Source of the DNA: Heliomarina baculiformis
GTDB taxonomy: Bacteria; Pseudomonadota; Alphaproteobacteria; Rhodobacterales; Rhodobacteraceae
Direction of reading: 5' to 3'
Length of the DNA: 64,000 nucleotides
Assembly: GCF_019966545.1 (NCBI RefSeq)
Contig: NZ_JAIMIC010000006.1
Location: 124,001-188,000 of the forward strand
Below the pieces are notes generated by a model. That model saw nothing but the letters and a program-made list of their open reading frames with translations, did not search any database and had not been told where the DNA came from. Shown piece after piece: positions 27,283 through 37,003 of the stretch (positions are counted from its first letter, which is position 1; every line of letters begins with the position of its first letter). The translations under genes were made by a program, and so were the position numbers.

Positions 27283-30009
27283 TCATTCGAAACTGTAGGT
27301 GAAATCGCCATCCGCCACGTCGATCGCGACTTTCCTGATCTCCTTGCCTTCCATCATCCGGCGCAGGAACTCTGCCGAGATTTCGGGCAGCATGGTGTTG
27401 GTGACAATCGCGTCGATCATCCGCCCGCCGCTTTCAAGCTCCTGACAACGCTCGACAATCGTATCGACCACCGCGTCGGAATACTCGAACGGCACGCCAT
27501 GGCTTTCGGCCACGCGCTTCTTGATCCGGTTCAGCTGCAGCTTGGTGATCTCGGCGATCATGTTCGGGCTGAGCGGGTAATAGGGGATCGTCACCAGACG
27601 ACCCAACAGCGCGGCGGGGAAGATCTTCAGCAGCGGGTCGCGCAGCGCCTTGGCGATGCCCTCGGGTTCGGGCATCAGCTCGGGATCGGCGCACATGTCC
27701 ATGATCATGTCGCTCCCTGCGTTCGAGGTCAGCAGGATCAGCGTGTTCTTGAAATCGATGCTGCGGCCCTCGCCGTCCTCCATCACGCCCTTATCGAAGA
27801 CCTGGAAAAAGATCTCGTGCACATCCGGGTGCGCCTTTTCGACCTCGTCCAAAAGCACCACCGAATAGGGTTTGCGCCGCACCGCCTCGGTCAGCACCCC
27901 GCCTTCGCCGTAGCCGACATATCCCGGAGGCGCGCCTTTCAGCGAGGACACGGAATGCGCCTCCTGATATTCGGACATGTTGATGGTGATGACGTTCTGC
28001 TCCCCGCCATAAAGCACCTCGGCCAGCGCCAGCGCGGTTTCGGTCTTACCCACGCCCGAGGTGCCCGCCAGCAGGAAAACACCGATGGGTTTACTGGGGT
28101 TGTCCAGCCCCGCGCGCGACGTCTGGATGCGCTTGGCGATCATCTTCATCGCGTGATCCTGACCGATCACGCGCTTGGCCAGATGGTCCTCGAGTTCGAG
28201 AATGGTCTCGATCTCGTCCTTGACCATGCGGCCCACCGGAATACCGGTCCAATCGCCGACCACGCTCGCCACCGCCTGATGATCGACGATTGGCAGGATC
28301 AGCGGGCTGTCGCCCTGCAATTCGACCAGTTCGACATTCTTCGCCTTCAGCTCTGCAATAAGGCTGGCGCGGTCTTCTTCGCTGATCGGGCTGGCGGGCG
28401 AGTCCGATGCTTCGGCCACCTCGGCCGCCGGTTCCCCCCCGGCCAGATCCACATCCACCGGCTGCGCGCCCTCGCGCAGCTTGGCCCGCAGATCGAGGAT
28501 CGCCTCGACCACCGCCTTTTCCTTGTCCCAGCGACCTGTCAGCTCGGCCAGCCGCGCCTCTTCGCTCTCTTTCGCGGCTGTTACCGCCTCGCGCCGGTCG
28601 GCCACGTCATAGCCTGCGGTCTCGTCGCGGCCGATGATCTCCAGCTCGGTCGCCAGCGCCTCGATCCGGCGGCGGCTGTCATCCACCTCGGCTGGTACCG
28701 CGTGCTGCGACACCGCCACGCGGGCGCAGGCCGTATCCAGCAGGCTGACCGACTTGTCGGGCAGCTGCCGCGCCGGGATATAGCGCGCCGAAAGCGTGAC
28801 CGCCGCCTCGATCCCCTCGTCCAAAACCTGCACGCGATGGTGCTTTTCCAGCATCGAGGCGATGCCGCGCATCATCAGGATCGCCTTGGGAATGTCCGGC
28901 TCATCCACCTGCACGACCTGAAAGCGCCGGGTCAGCGCTGGATCTTTCTCGATGTACTTCTTGTATTCAGCCCAGGTGGTCGCGCCGATGGTGCGCAACG
29001 TGCCGCGCGCCAGCGCCGGTTTCAGCAGGTTGGCCGCGTCGCCGGTCCCCGCCGCACCGCCCGCGCCCACCAGCGTGTGGGTTTCGTCCACGAACATCAC
29101 GATGGGCGTCGGGCTGGCCTGAACCTCGTCTATGACCTGCCGCAGCCGGTTCTCGAATTCGCCTTTCATGCTCGCCCCGGCCTGCAACAGGCCCACGTCC
29201 AGTACCAGCAGGCGCACGTCTTTCAGCGCCGGCGGTACGTCGCCCCGCGCGATGCGCAACGCGAAACCTTCGACCACCGCCGTCTTGCCCACCCCCGCCT
29301 CGCCGGTGAGGATCGGGTTGTTTTGCCGCCGCCGCATCAGCACATCGACGATCTGGCGGATTTCCTCGTCACGCCCCACGATAGGGTCGATTTCGCCATT
29401 ACGCGCCTGCTCGGTCAGGTCGGTGCAGAACTGGTCCAGCGCCTCGGTCCCGCCCATCTGCGCAGACCGCGCGCCGCTCGCCTCGCCGGGTTCAACGCCG
29501 CCACCGGTGGTCGAGCCGTCAGAAAGACTTTGCTCTGGAGACTCTTCAATTATCGACGGCAGCGCTTCGGTTAAGTCGTCAAGTTTAACCTTACGAAACT
29601 CATCAGACATCTCATACAATGTTGCCCGCAGCATCTTGTTCTCTAACATTGCAAGAAAGATGTGACCCGTCCGTACTTTAGACTTTTCGTAGCGCAATGA
29701 GCACTGCACCCATGCGCGCTCCATTGCCAAATCTAACTCTTCGGACAGATTCAGACCGGACGACGTTCCTCTTGGAAGCCTATCCAAAGCCGATGTCATC
29801 TCCGCAGCTATCTTACTAACATCGAGGTCGTAGTGGCTTATGATCCGATGGAGATCGCTGTCTTGGCCATTGAGTATCTGGTGAAACCAGTGGACCATTT
29901 CTACCGTGGGATTGCCACGCAATTTGGCAAACGTGGTTGCCCCCTCCACGGCCTGATAACCCAATTTGTTCAATTTCCCGAAAAGGGATACCCGGCTGAT
30001 TTCGGTCAT
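27283..30009 (-). CDS. clpV: T6SS AAA+ ATPase ClpV (TssH)
   Basis: 908 aa, a ClpB-like double-ring ATPase that disassembles contracted TssB-TssC sheaths. It has a ClpV N-domain (1-~160), a first AAA+ module with Walker [10 protein letters not shown] (~residue 233) and Walker B LLVLDV, a middle region, and a second AAA+ module with Walker [10 protein letters not shown] (~648) and [14 protein letters not shown]. The N-domain coding stretch (~29530-30009) is much poorer in G+C (about 40-55 percent by hand count of 60-bp blocks) than the rest, which suggests a separate origin for that domain. It lies 4 nt downstream of tssG. Confidence 0.96.
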   Translation of the reverse strand: MTEISRVSLFGKLNKLGYQAVEGATTFAKLRGNPTVEMVHWFHQILNGQDSDLHRIISHYDLDVSKIAAEMTSALDRLPRGTSSGLNLSEELDLAMERAWVQCSLRYEKSKVRTGHIFLAMLENKMLRATLYEMSDEFRKVKLDDLTEALPSIIEESPEQSLSDGSTTGGGVEPGEASGARSAQMGGTEALDQFCTDLTEQARNGEIDPIVGRDEEIRQIVDVLMRRRQNNPILTGEAGVGKTAVVEGFALRIARGDVPPALKDVRLLVLDVGLLQAGASMKGEFENRLRQVIDEVQASPTPIVMFVDETHTLVGAGGAAGTGDAANLLKPALARGTLRTIGATTWAEYKKYIEKDPALTRRFQVVQVDEPDIPKAILMMRGIASMLEKHHRVQVLDEGIEAAVTLSARYIPARQLPDKSVSLLDTACARVAVSQHAVPAEVDDSRRRIEALATELEIIGRDETAGYDVADRREAVTAAKESEEARLAELTGRWDKEKAVVEAILDLRAKLREGAQPVDVDLAGGEPAAEVAEASDSPASPISEEDRASLIAELKAKNVELVELQGDSPLILPIVDHQAVASVVGDWTGIPVGRMVKDEIETILELEDHLAKRVIGQDHAMKMIAKRIQTSRAGLDNPSKPIGVFLLAGTSGVGKTETALALAEVLYGGEQNVITINMSEYQEAHSVSSLKGAPPGYVGYGEGGVLTEAVRRKPYSVVLLDEVEKAHPDVHEIFFQVFDKGVMEDGEGRSIDFKNTLILLTSNAGSDMIMDMCADPELMPEPEGIAKALRDPLLKIFPAALLGRLVTIPYYPLSPNMIAEITKLQLNRIKKRVAESHGVPFEYSDAVVDTIVERCQELESGGRMIDAIVTNTMLPEISAEFLRRMMEGKEIRKVAIDVADGDFTYSFE

Positions 30010-30013
30010 AAAA

Positions 30014-31084
30014 TTACCTTCCCAATCTAATGGTGGCGGATGCAGGGCCGCCTTGTTCTGCTATTGCGCCGGGATGCAGGAACAGGTCCTCTGCGTCCGG
30101 GCGGGTTTCGTCATCGTCACGACGTGAGGCGATCCAGCTGGTGTGACCCAGCCGCGTCTTTCCTCCAAGGCTCGCACGCGGAATGTCGTCTCCGGCCAAA
30201 ATCAGGTTCACGTCCCAGTCCAGCGCATCGCCGACATAGGTCCGCACCACCGATTGCAGCCGGTCGAGCGACTCTTCGCCCGGTAGCAGGCGCTGGTATT
30301 CCTCAAGGCTGAGTGGCCCGATCCGGATGCGGAACTTGGCTCCCCGGGTCCAGACCTTCCGGCCGATGCTTGTCGATTGCCCAAGCCTTGCCGGGCGCCC
30401 CAGCTGCCACTGGTCATCCGGTTCCAGCTCAAGCCAGCTGCCCACGAACTGCTGCAGATGCACCGGCGCCTGGAAAAAGTTCGACAGGATCGCGACCAGC
30501 CCCTCGGGGTTGCGCGCGCTCTGGGCGAACTGGCCCACATGGTGCAGCCGGGCAAGGTCGGGCAGCGCGTCGCGGTCGCGCAGATGCGCACCGTGAAACC
30601 CGGCCAGCGCCGCCACCTTGCGCGCCATCGGATCATCGCCGCGGTCGAAACTTGCCGTCGGCTGTCCCTGCCGCCACGCCTTGTACAAGAGCCCCGCCAT
30701 ACGGTGGATGAGCATATCGACAAAGGCGACGATGGTGCGGTCGCGATGGTTGCGATACCGGTCGCGCACGTATTCCGTCATCTGGAGCGGCAAAGGCCCG
30801 TTCGGTCCGAACAGGCCAAAGAAACGGTTGGTCAGCCGCCCCGGCCGCTTGCCATCTGGCGGGGTAAAAGCCGCGATGGTCGACGGCGGAAAAGCCAGCT
30901 CGGCTTCTTGTCCGATGCGGATGCGGTCTTCGCGCGGACGACGGCTCTCCCCCAGTCGCGGAGACTGAGGGTATGCCGCTTCCAAAATACGTAGCGCCTG
31001 AAAAACATGATGTTTTTCAGGATCTGCAGCCAACCTTTCCAGATGGCTCAGATCATCCGGCCGAGACCCTTTTCCGGTCGCCAT
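30014..31084 (-). CDS. tssG: T6SS baseplate protein TssG
   Basis: A 356-aa TssG (ImpH/VasB). Typical segments are the N-terminal HHVFQALRILEA, the FFGLFGPNGPLPLQMTEYVRDR block and the C-terminal LDWDVNLIL and LGHTSW. TssG pairs with two TssF copies to form the wedge of the baseplate. The start lies 37 nt inside the tssF 3' end, in a different frame, which is the usual tssF-tssG coupling. Confidence 0.95.
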   Translation of the reverse strand: MATGKGSRPDDLSHLERLAADPEKHHVFQALRILEAAYPQSPRLGESRRPREDRIRIGQEAELAFPPSTIAAFTPPDGKRPGRLTNRFFGLFGPNGPLPLQMTEYVRDRYRNHRDRTIVAFVDMLIHRMAGLLYKAWRQGQPTASFDRGDDPMARKVAALAGFHGAHLRDRDALPDLARLHHVGQFAQSARNPEGLVAILSNFFQAPVHLQQFVGSWLELEPDDQWQLGRPARLGQSTSIGRKVWTRGAKFRIRIGPLSLEEYQRLLPGEESLDRLQSVVRTYVGDALDWDVNLILAGDDIPRASLGGKTRLGHTSWIASRRDDDETRPDAEDLFLHPGAIAEQGGPASATIRLGR

Positions 31085-32922
31085 CTCGCAATTTCCCCGC
31101 GTTTCTGCGTCTTCAGAACAGTCTCAGTGAAACTGTTGATTGTGGCGTATTTGCGCAAAAACCGCTCAAGAACGGCCCCCAGCACGAACACGCTCGTCCC
31201 TTCGAAAAAACTTTCGTCAAACCCGATTGTCACCTCGAGTCCGCGCACCGCCGTCGACATCACTTCGTCGCTCATCCGGCGCACGATTGGGCGGCTGTTT
31301 ACACTCACCACGCCCTCAAGCTGCTTTTCGGTCACCCGGTCGCCCAGCGGCGCGTAGATCCCGATCAGCTCGCGCAGTGCCTCGGCGCCGCTCCCCTTGC
31401 CGGTCTCGACGATGGACAGGTAATTCAAGCTCAGATGGCTGATCAGCCGCCACGCCGTATCGCCCTGCGCCAGCGTCGGATGCGGCCGGGTTGGCGACAC
31501 CGGCAGACGGATCGACTTGACCGGCCCGCCCTCGGGCAGCTGGAAGACATCCGCGTCGCCCGTGCTCAGCAGCATCGGCAGATCGCGGTTCGAACAAAGC
31601 GCCCGCACTGCAAGCTGCTCCAGATCCGCCCCATAGGGCGCCTGATTGCGGTCGACCAGCGACAGGTAGACCTCGGAACCAAGGTAGGATGTGCGCACCC
31701 CGCGCAGACGTTCCTTTTCCGACCGCTGCCGCATACGCCGGCGGATCGAGTAATACGCCGGGTGCGACTCCCCCGCTGCCGTGAAATCCGTCGCCGAATA
31801 GAACGGGCGGAATTCCACGTCATCCTTCCCTTCGCCGCTGATCCCCTTGACCTGCTCAACGGTGTGAATCTCGAAATCCATCGCCGCCGTCCGGTTCGGC
31901 ACAACGTGTTGCTCCGTATCGCGCGAGGTGATCTGCACGCGGTCGCAACGTTTCGGAAACAGGTTGATCGCGGGCACCGCATGCAGCGTAAAGGCCTCGG
32001 GCACCACCATCGGTCCGATATCGCGGCGCGGCTCGTTCAGCAAAATGTAGATGTCCACATCGCTGCCCGTCGCCCGCTCAAGCGCCGGACGCAGGCCTTT
32101 CAGCGCCACGAACAGGAACCGTTCGGGCATCGCGAAATATTCCTGCAACAGCCGGTAGCCATCGAAGGACCGGCGCGGTGTCGGCAACAGCGCCTCTTCC
32201 GGCTCGAACCCGCGCGGCTCGACCTCGCCTTTCAAAGGTTGCGCCCAGTCGGCCCTTCGATCCGTCGACCGCCCGCACAACCCGACCGAGCGGGTGCAGA
32301 ACAGCTCCAGCAGCGCCCAGTTATTGCCCGATCCGCCGTTCATGTGGATGACCAGCTCGTCCATCTTCAGGGCCGAGATCGTTTCCCCGTCGGTCCGCCG
32401 CAGCCGCAGACGCACTCCGGCCCGCGCCTCGGGATGCACCGCGACACCCGCCGCGACCAGCTCGCCCCGACTGTCGATATACTCAGCCTCGGCAATCTCG
32501 ATCAGCCAGAGCGAAAGGTCGGCAGCGGTTCGGAATTCACAAGGGGTATGTTCGCCCTCGGACAGGCGCGAGCGCAGCACCGTATGGCGCGGCAGCACAT
32601 AACCCGACTTGACCGCTGAATTCGTGATATCCGGTTCAAAAGCGGCGATCATCATCGACGGAGTCGGCGCAAGGTAATGTGGATAGACGATTTCCAGCAG
32701 GTTACTCGTAAAGGCCGGGTATTGCAGTTCCAGCTCAAGCTGGACCCGCGCCGACAGGAACGCAACGCCCTCAAGCAGCCGTTCCACATAGGGGTCAAGA
32801 ACCTCGACCCCCTCCATGCCAAGGCGCGAAGCGATCTTGGGGTAGGCTTCGGCAAACTCGGCCCCCATGTCCCGCAGGTACATGAGCTCGGCCTCGTAAT
32901 GCTTCATGAGCCGCGTATCCAT
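31048..32922 (-). CDS. tssF: T6SS baseplate protein TssF
   Basis: A 624-aa TssF (ImpG/VasA). It opens with the family signature YEAELMYLRDMGAEFAEAYP, then VERLLEGVAFLSARVQLELE, and contains NLFPKRCDRV in the middle. Together with TssG, TssE and TssK it forms the baseplate on which the sheath is built. It begins 4 nt after the tssE stop. Confidence 0.96.
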   Translation of the reverse strand: MDTRLMKHYEAELMYLRDMGAEFAEAYPKIASRLGMEGVEVLDPYVERLLEGVAFLSARVQLELELQYPAFTSNLLEIVYPHYLAPTPSMMIAAFEPDITNSAVKSGYVLPRHTVLRSRLSEGEHTPCEFRTAADLSLWLIEIAEAEYIDSRGELVAAGVAVHPEARAGVRLRLRRTDGETISALKMDELVIHMNGGSGNNWALLELFCTRSVGLCGRSTDRRADWAQPLKGEVEPRGFEPEEALLPTPRRSFDGYRLLQEYFAMPERFLFVALKGLRPALERATGSDVDIYILLNEPRRDIGPMVVPEAFTLHAVPAINLFPKRCDRVQITSRDTEQHVVPNRTAAMDFEIHTVEQVKGISGEGKDDVEFRPFYSATDFTAAGESHPAYYSIRRRMRQRSEKERLRGVRTSYLGSEVYLSLVDRNQAPYGADLEQLAVRALCSNRDLPMLLSTGDADVFQLPEGGPVKSIRLPVSPTRPHPTLAQGDTAWRLISHLSLNYLSIVETGKGSGAEALRELIGIYAPLGDRVTEKQLEGVVSVNSRPIVRRMSDEVMSTAVRGLEVTIGFDESFFEGTSVFVLGAVLERFLRKYATINSFTETVLKTQKRGEIARWRPEKGLGRMI

Positions 32923-32926
32923 GCGC

Positions 32927-33424
32927 CTAGCTTCTCCGTTCCATCTTCACTTCGCCCGTGGTCACATCGACCTCGCTGCGTAGGTACAGTTCCATCGGCA
33001 GGGGCTGCGCCCACATGTCCGCCCGGATCACCAGCGCCACGGTCATGTTGCTGCTCTTTTCGTCCGGGTTGATCGTCACGTCTATCGAACCGGGCACGAT
33101 GCGCGGCTCGTGGATCGAAATGGCCCGCGCGATCGACCGGCGGATCATTTCGGCCCGGTCCGCCGTCGAATACTCGCCCGATACCTCGCTCAGCCCGTAA
33201 TTCAGCACCGATCTCGCCACGTTCGGGTATTTTTCCTCGTCGAATTCATTCCCGAGGTTGGCCGTGTTCAGTAGCCAGGACAGGTCGCGCTGGATGATCT
33301 CGCGCAGCCGCGAAATATCGATCACCCGCGACTCCCGCGCTTCCTTCAGCTCTCCCGGCGCATCGTCGGTCAGCCGGTCAAGAAGCGACGGCTGAAGCCT
33401 TTCCGACAGGGTCTTGTCAGCCAT
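32927..33424 (-). CDS. tssE: T6SS baseplate protein TssE (gp25-like)
   Basis: A 165-aa protein of the gp25 family with the EIIQRDLSWLLNTAN and SVLNYGL motifs and the C-terminal beta-strands that form the gp25 core. TssE initiates sheath polymerisation in the baseplate. The start overlaps the tagJ 3' end by 8 nt. Confidence 0.95.
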   Translation of the reverse strand: MADKTLSERLQPSLLDRLTDDAPGELKEARESRVIDISRLREIIQRDLSWLLNTANLGNEFDEEKYPNVARSVLNYGLSEVSGEYSTADRAEMIRRSIARAISIHEPRIVPGSIDVTINPDEKSSNMTVALVIRADMWAQPLPMELYLRSEVDVTTGEVKMERRS

Positions 33425-34274
33425 CGGCTTCGGCGTCCCCGGTTTCCTCGGTGGCCAGAACCGACGGATCGAACCCGTCCATCCGCAACAGCCGCAGATC
33501 CATCAGCGGCAGATCGCCCTGATCCGTCGTCAGCAGACGCTGGCCAATCCCCACGAATGTTTCGGCCCCCACGTCCTGCCATTCGGTCGACCGTGCCAGC
33601 TTGGACGACGCATCCCCCGATTGCGTCGTCCCCGCATAGCGTGTCGGGATCAGGGCAGGAACCTGCCCGCCGTTCATCAGTGTCAGCGTGGACGCCGTCC
33701 AGACCGCATCGCGCAGATCACCCGGAGCTTCGATCTCCATCGCGCCTATCGCATTGAACGGTAACCAAAAATAGCGCCCGTTCACGATCACCTCAAGCAC
33801 GGGACCAAGCCGCATGTCCGCATCCGCGATCCATTCGAACGCCTGACCGTCGGCACCGCCGCTTGTGGCGGGCGCTTCGTCAAAAGCACGCGCCCGCAGG
33901 TCCGCCGCCTTTTGCGCATCGCCCCGCGCCAGAACCTTCTGCGCCTCGATCAGCAGGGCCAGCCACTCCTGTGGCTCGCCAAAGATCAGCGGCTCCTTTT
34001 CACCGGCAAACACCTTCTCGCGGTAAACCTCGCAGATGATCGCCTCGCGATAGGTGCGCGCCATCATCGTCGCCGCTTCGTCCATCTCGGCCGAAAGCTT
34101 CAGCTGCGTGATCGCGCGTTTCCAGTCCCCCAGAACGCAAAGCAGCTGAAACAGGAAGATGCGCAGCTTGGGATCGGCCGGGTTAGACCGGACCTTTTCC
34201 TGAAGCGTCGCAAGGGTGGCGTCGAGATCGCCCGCTTTGAGATGTTCTTCCGGTGTCATGCCCGCCAAATCCAA
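33417..34274 (-). CDS. tagJ: T6SS accessory protein TagJ (ImpE/SciE family)
   Basis: A 285-aa protein with N-terminal TPR-like helices (LKAGDLDATLATLQEKVRSNPADPKLRIFLFQLLCVLGDW) and an ImpE C-terminal domain (YFWLPFNAI; LIPTRYAGT). In other systems TagJ binds the N-terminal helix of TssB and modulates ClpV access to the sheath. Because this locus has a second, fused TssB domain with an almost identical N-terminus, TagJ may bind both. It lies 70 nt after hcp. Confidence 0.9.
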   Translation of the reverse strand: MDLAGMTPEEHLKAGDLDATLATLQEKVRSNPADPKLRIFLFQLLCVLGDWKRAITQLKLSAEMDEAATMMARTYREAIICEVYREKVFAGEKEPLIFGEPQEWLALLIEAQKVLARGDAQKAADLRARAFDEAPATSGGADGQAFEWIADADMRLGPVLEVIVNGRYFWLPFNAIGAMEIEAPGDLRDAVWTASTLTLMNGGQVPALIPTRYAGTTQSGDASSKLARSTEWQDVGAETFVGIGQRLLTTDQGDLPLMDLRLLRMDGFDPSVLATEETGDAEADG

Positions 34275-34343
34275 TCGCCTTTCAAAAACGCAGATGGTCC
34301 GGACCCCGAATTTCAGGGACCGGACCGGGTTGCCATGTCAGGC

Positions 34344-34850
34344 TCAGGTCTGCTGGCCGGTCAGCAGGTTCCAGCTGAAGTCGCCGCCCTTGCCCAGCTC
34401 GCCCGAGTTCGGGTCGGCTTTCTTGTAAACCAGTTCGATGCGGCGATAGGCCATGTCCCAGTTCTCTTCCGGCACCTGCTCTTCACCGCCAGAGACTTCG
34501 TACTTGTCGATCACGACGTCGAAGAGTTTCCAGGTGAGATACGGCTCCATGCCCTTGGTCGACTGGGCACCCGAACGGCACATCTCGATGGTGATTTCCT
34601 TGCGCACGGTGCCATCGGCCACGGCCAGCATCAGCTTGGGCGAAGCGATGCTCAGCTCGGTCGACACGCTGACCTTGCCAAAGCTCGAGTTTGCATAGCC
34701 GCGCTGCGTGGTGCCCAGATCGTCCATGTCCAGCGTCCGGGTAACTTCCCAGGACAGGGTCTTTGCCGGGATCCACTTGATGTGGTTATGCTCCGTGCAT
34801 TCGCCGTCGATGTCGCCGATCTTGATAAAAGTATTTTCCATTTTCTGCAT
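34344..34850 (-). CDS. hcp: T6SS tube protein Hcp (TssD)
   Basis: A 168-aa Hcp, the hexameric tube subunit secreted on each firing. It has the beta-barrel pattern and family features such as FIKIGDIDGECTEHNHIKWI near the start and the YRRIELVYKKADP segment near the end. AGGA lies 9 nt upstream of the ATG. It is preceded by a 61-bp gap containing a small hairpin, which may allow hcp mRNA to accumulate separately from tssBC. Confidence 0.96.
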   Translation of the reverse strand: MQKMENTFIKIGDIDGECTEHNHIKWIPAKTLSWEVTRTLDMDDLGTTQRGYANSSFGKVSVSTELSIASPKLMLAVADGTVRKEITIEMCRSGAQSTKGMEPYLTWKLFDVVIDKYEVSGGEEQVPEENWDMAYRRIELVYKKADPNSGELGKGGDFSWNLLTGQQT

Positions 34851-34863
34851 CCTTTCATGGGGT

Positions 34864-34876
34864 GGCGCATCGCGCC
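34864..34876. repeat. GGCGC-ATC-GCGCC hairpin, copy 2
   Basis: A 13-nt hairpin in the tssC-hcp gap, 36 nt after the tssC stop and 14 nt before the hcp start. It is identical to 18794-18806. Confidence 0.45.
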
Positions 34877-34911
34877 TATTCCTGGGGGGTCAAACCTTCG
34901 GGAGCCCTGAA

Positions 34912-36408
34912 TTACGCTCCCTTTTCCGAAGGCAGTTTCGAAACCAGTCTCAGGGACACTGACAACCCTTCGAGCTGATAGTGAGGGCGGAGATAAAACT
35001 TCGACGAATAATAGCCGGGGTTCCCCTCTACTTCCTCGACGACGACTTCTGCCGCGGCGAGCGGTTTTCTCGCCTTTTCGCGTTCGGACGAGACATCCGC
35101 GTTGAAGTCGACGTATTGATCGATCCAGTTCTGCAGCCAGCTGGCCATATCCTGCTGGCTTTTGAACGAACCAACTTTGTCGCGCACCATGCACTTGAGG
35201 TAATGTGCAAAGCGGCAGGTCGCGAACAGGTACGGCAGGCGGGCTGCCAGGTTGGCGTTCGCAGTCGCATCCGGATCGTCATACTCAGCCGGTTTATGCA
35301 GCGACTGGGCGCCGATGAATGCGGCAAGATCCGAATTTTTTCGGTGGATCAGGGGCATCATGCCGTTCTTGGCAAGTTCCGCCTCGCGCCGGTCGCCGAT
35401 GGCGATCTCGGTCGGGCATTTCTGATCCACGCCACCGTCATCGGTCGCAAAGGTATGCGAAGGCAGGTTGGTCAGCGCACCGCCGGATTCGATCCCGCGG
35501 ATCCGCGAACACCAGCCGTATTCCTTGAAGGACCGGTTGATGTTGACCGCCATGCCATAGGCCGCGTTGACCCAGCCATACTTGCTGCTGTCCGCCCCGT
35601 CCGTGTCTTCTTCAAAGGCAAAGGCCTCAACCGGATCGGTTTTCGCACCGTAAGGCAGACGACCAAGGAAACGCGGCATCGCCATGCCGACATACTTGGA
35701 GTCCTCGCTCTCACGCAGTGACCGCCAGGACGCGTATTCCGGCGTCTGGAAGATCTTGGTAAGATCGCGCGGATTGGCAAGCTCGGACCAGCTGTCCATC
35801 TGGAACAGGCTCGGCTTGGCACCGGTGATCAGCGGCGCATGGGCCGACGCGGCGATCTTGGACATCTCGCCCAGCAACTCGACATCCTGCGGGCTGTGGT
35901 CGAAGTGATAATCCGCCACCAGCGAGCCATAGGGTTCGCCCCCGAACTGGCCGAATTCTTCTTCGTAGATCTTCTTGAAGATCGGCGACTGGTCCCAGGC
36001 GGTGCCTTTGAACTTCTTGAGGGTCTTGTGCATTTCCTTCTTCGAGATGTTCATCACGCGGATCTTGAGCATCTCGTCGGTTTCGGTGTTGTTCACCAGG
36101 TAATGCAGACCGCGCCACGCGCTTTCCATCTGCTGGAATTCTTCGTGGTGCAGGATCAGGTTGACCTGTTCGGTCAGCTTCTTGTCGATCTCCGCGACGA
36201 TGCTCTCGATCGAGCGCAGCGCGTCATCCGAGATCAGCGCGGTATTGGCCAGCGCCTGCTGCGCCAGAGTCTTGACCGCGCTTTCAACGGCCGTCTTGGC
36301 CTGGTCCGATTTTGGCCGGAATTCCTTTTGCAGGAGGTTCTCGAACTCCGAGGAGCCGAATGCCGTTGCGCCTGCGCCTGCTTCGACCTGTGCTTGTTCT
36401 TCAGCCAT
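34912..36408 (-). CDS. tssC: T6SS sheath large subunit TssC (VipB)
   Basis: A 498-aa TssC, standard length. Recognisable blocks are LILHHEEFQQMESAWRGLHYLV, the PYGSLVADYHFDHSPQDVELL region, PRFLGRLPYGAKTDPVEAFAFEE and the C-terminal ARLPYLFATCRFAHYLKCMVRDK and YYSSKFYLRPHYQLEGLSVSLRL. It forms the contractile sheath with TssB, whose gene ends 11 nt upstream. The C-terminal blocks are exactly the parts missing from the sheath fusion protein at 21703-26325. Confidence 0.97.
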   Translation of the reverse strand: MAEEQAQVEAGAGATAFGSSEFENLLQKEFRPKSDQAKTAVESAVKTLAQQALANTALISDDALRSIESIVAEIDKKLTEQVNLILHHEEFQQMESAWRGLHYLVNNTETDEMLKIRVMNISKKEMHKTLKKFKGTAWDQSPIFKKIYEEEFGQFGGEPYGSLVADYHFDHSPQDVELLGEMSKIAASAHAPLITGAKPSLFQMDSWSELANPRDLTKIFQTPEYASWRSLRESEDSKYVGMAMPRFLGRLPYGAKTDPVEAFAFEEDTDGADSSKYGWVNAAYGMAVNINRSFKEYGWCSRIRGIESGGALTNLPSHTFATDDGGVDQKCPTEIAIGDRREAELAKNGMMPLIHRKNSDLAAFIGAQSLHKPAEYDDPDATANANLAARLPYLFATCRFAHYLKCMVRDKVGSFKSQQDMASWLQNWIDQYVDFNADVSSEREKARKPLAAAEVVVEEVEGNPGYYSSKFYLRPHYQLEGLSVSLRLVSKLPSEKGA

Positions 36409-36419
36409 GATCGCCTCCC

Positions 36420-36929
36420 TTACGCTTCGTCGTCAGCTTTGGGCGCAGGCTGCGCCGCAAGCGTTTTCAAAAGGCTCGGGTCCTGGATGATCTTGCTGAT
36501 CAGCGTCTCGGCCCCGGTTTTGCCGTCCATATAGGTCATCAGGTTGCTAAGCTGGGTCCGTGCCTCAAGCAGCTCCTTGAGCGGTTCGACCTTGGCGGCG
36601 ATGGCGGCCGGCGAAAAATCGTCCATGCTCTCAAAGGTGATGTCCACGGCCAGGTTGCCTTCGCCGGTCAGTGTGTTGGGCACGGTGAATGCGGCGCGGG
36701 GGGCAATCGACTTCATCCGGTCGTCGAAATTGTCGACGTCGATCTCAAGGAACTTGCGGTCGGCAACCGCGGGCTGCTCCACCTCGGACTTGCCCGAAAG
36801 ATCGCTCATGACGCCCATGACAAAAGGCAGCTGAACTTTTTTCTCAGCGCCGTACAACTCGACATCGTATTCGATCTGTACGCGAGGCGCTCTGTTGCGC
36901 GCTATGAATTTCTGTGAACTTCCGGCCAT
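36420..36929 (-). CDS. tssB: T6SS sheath small subunit TssB (VipA)
   Basis: A 169-aa TssB with the canonical FIARNRAPRVQIEYDVELYG opening, PFVMGVMSDLSG, RKFLEIDVDNFD, VPNTLTGEGNLAVDITFESM and the C-terminal LMTYMDGKTGAE helix. GGGAG lies about 7 nt upstream of the ATG. The fusion gene's first ~165 residues are almost the same, so one arose by duplication of the other. A full-consensus CRP-type palindrome lies 50 bp upstream. Confidence 0.97.
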   Translation of the reverse strand: MAGSSQKFIARNRAPRVQIEYDVELYGAEKKVQLPFVMGVMSDLSGKSEVEQPAVADRKFLEIDVDNFDDRMKSIAPRAAFTVPNTLTGEGNLAVDITFESMDDFSPAAIAAKVEPLKELLEARTQLSNLMTYMDGKTGAETLISKIIQDPSLLKTLAAQPAPKADDEA

Positions 36930-36978
36930 GTCGTGCTCCCTTGATGTCCCTAATCTGTCAGTGGTTACGGCTGCTGTA

Positions 36979-36994
36979 TGTGAACCATGTCACA
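36979..36994. promoter_or_regulatory. CRP-type operator palindrome upstream of tssB
   Basis: TGTGA-N6-TCACA matches the CRP half-site consensus at all ten positions. It lies 50 bp before the tssB start codon and within the tssA-tssB gap. A CRP/FNR-family regulator could start transcription of the sheath, tube and baseplate genes here. The region also has short outer complementarity (GGCTG/CAGCC), so an RNA hairpin is a weaker alternative. Confidence 0.55.
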
Positions 36995-37003
36995 GCCATG
37001 CAA

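Noticed and set aside
27208-29574. A 788-codon open frame opposite clpV
   Set aside because: It mirrors the clpV coding sequence, has no ribosome-binding site, and its product is an Arg/His-rich shadow of high-GC codons.
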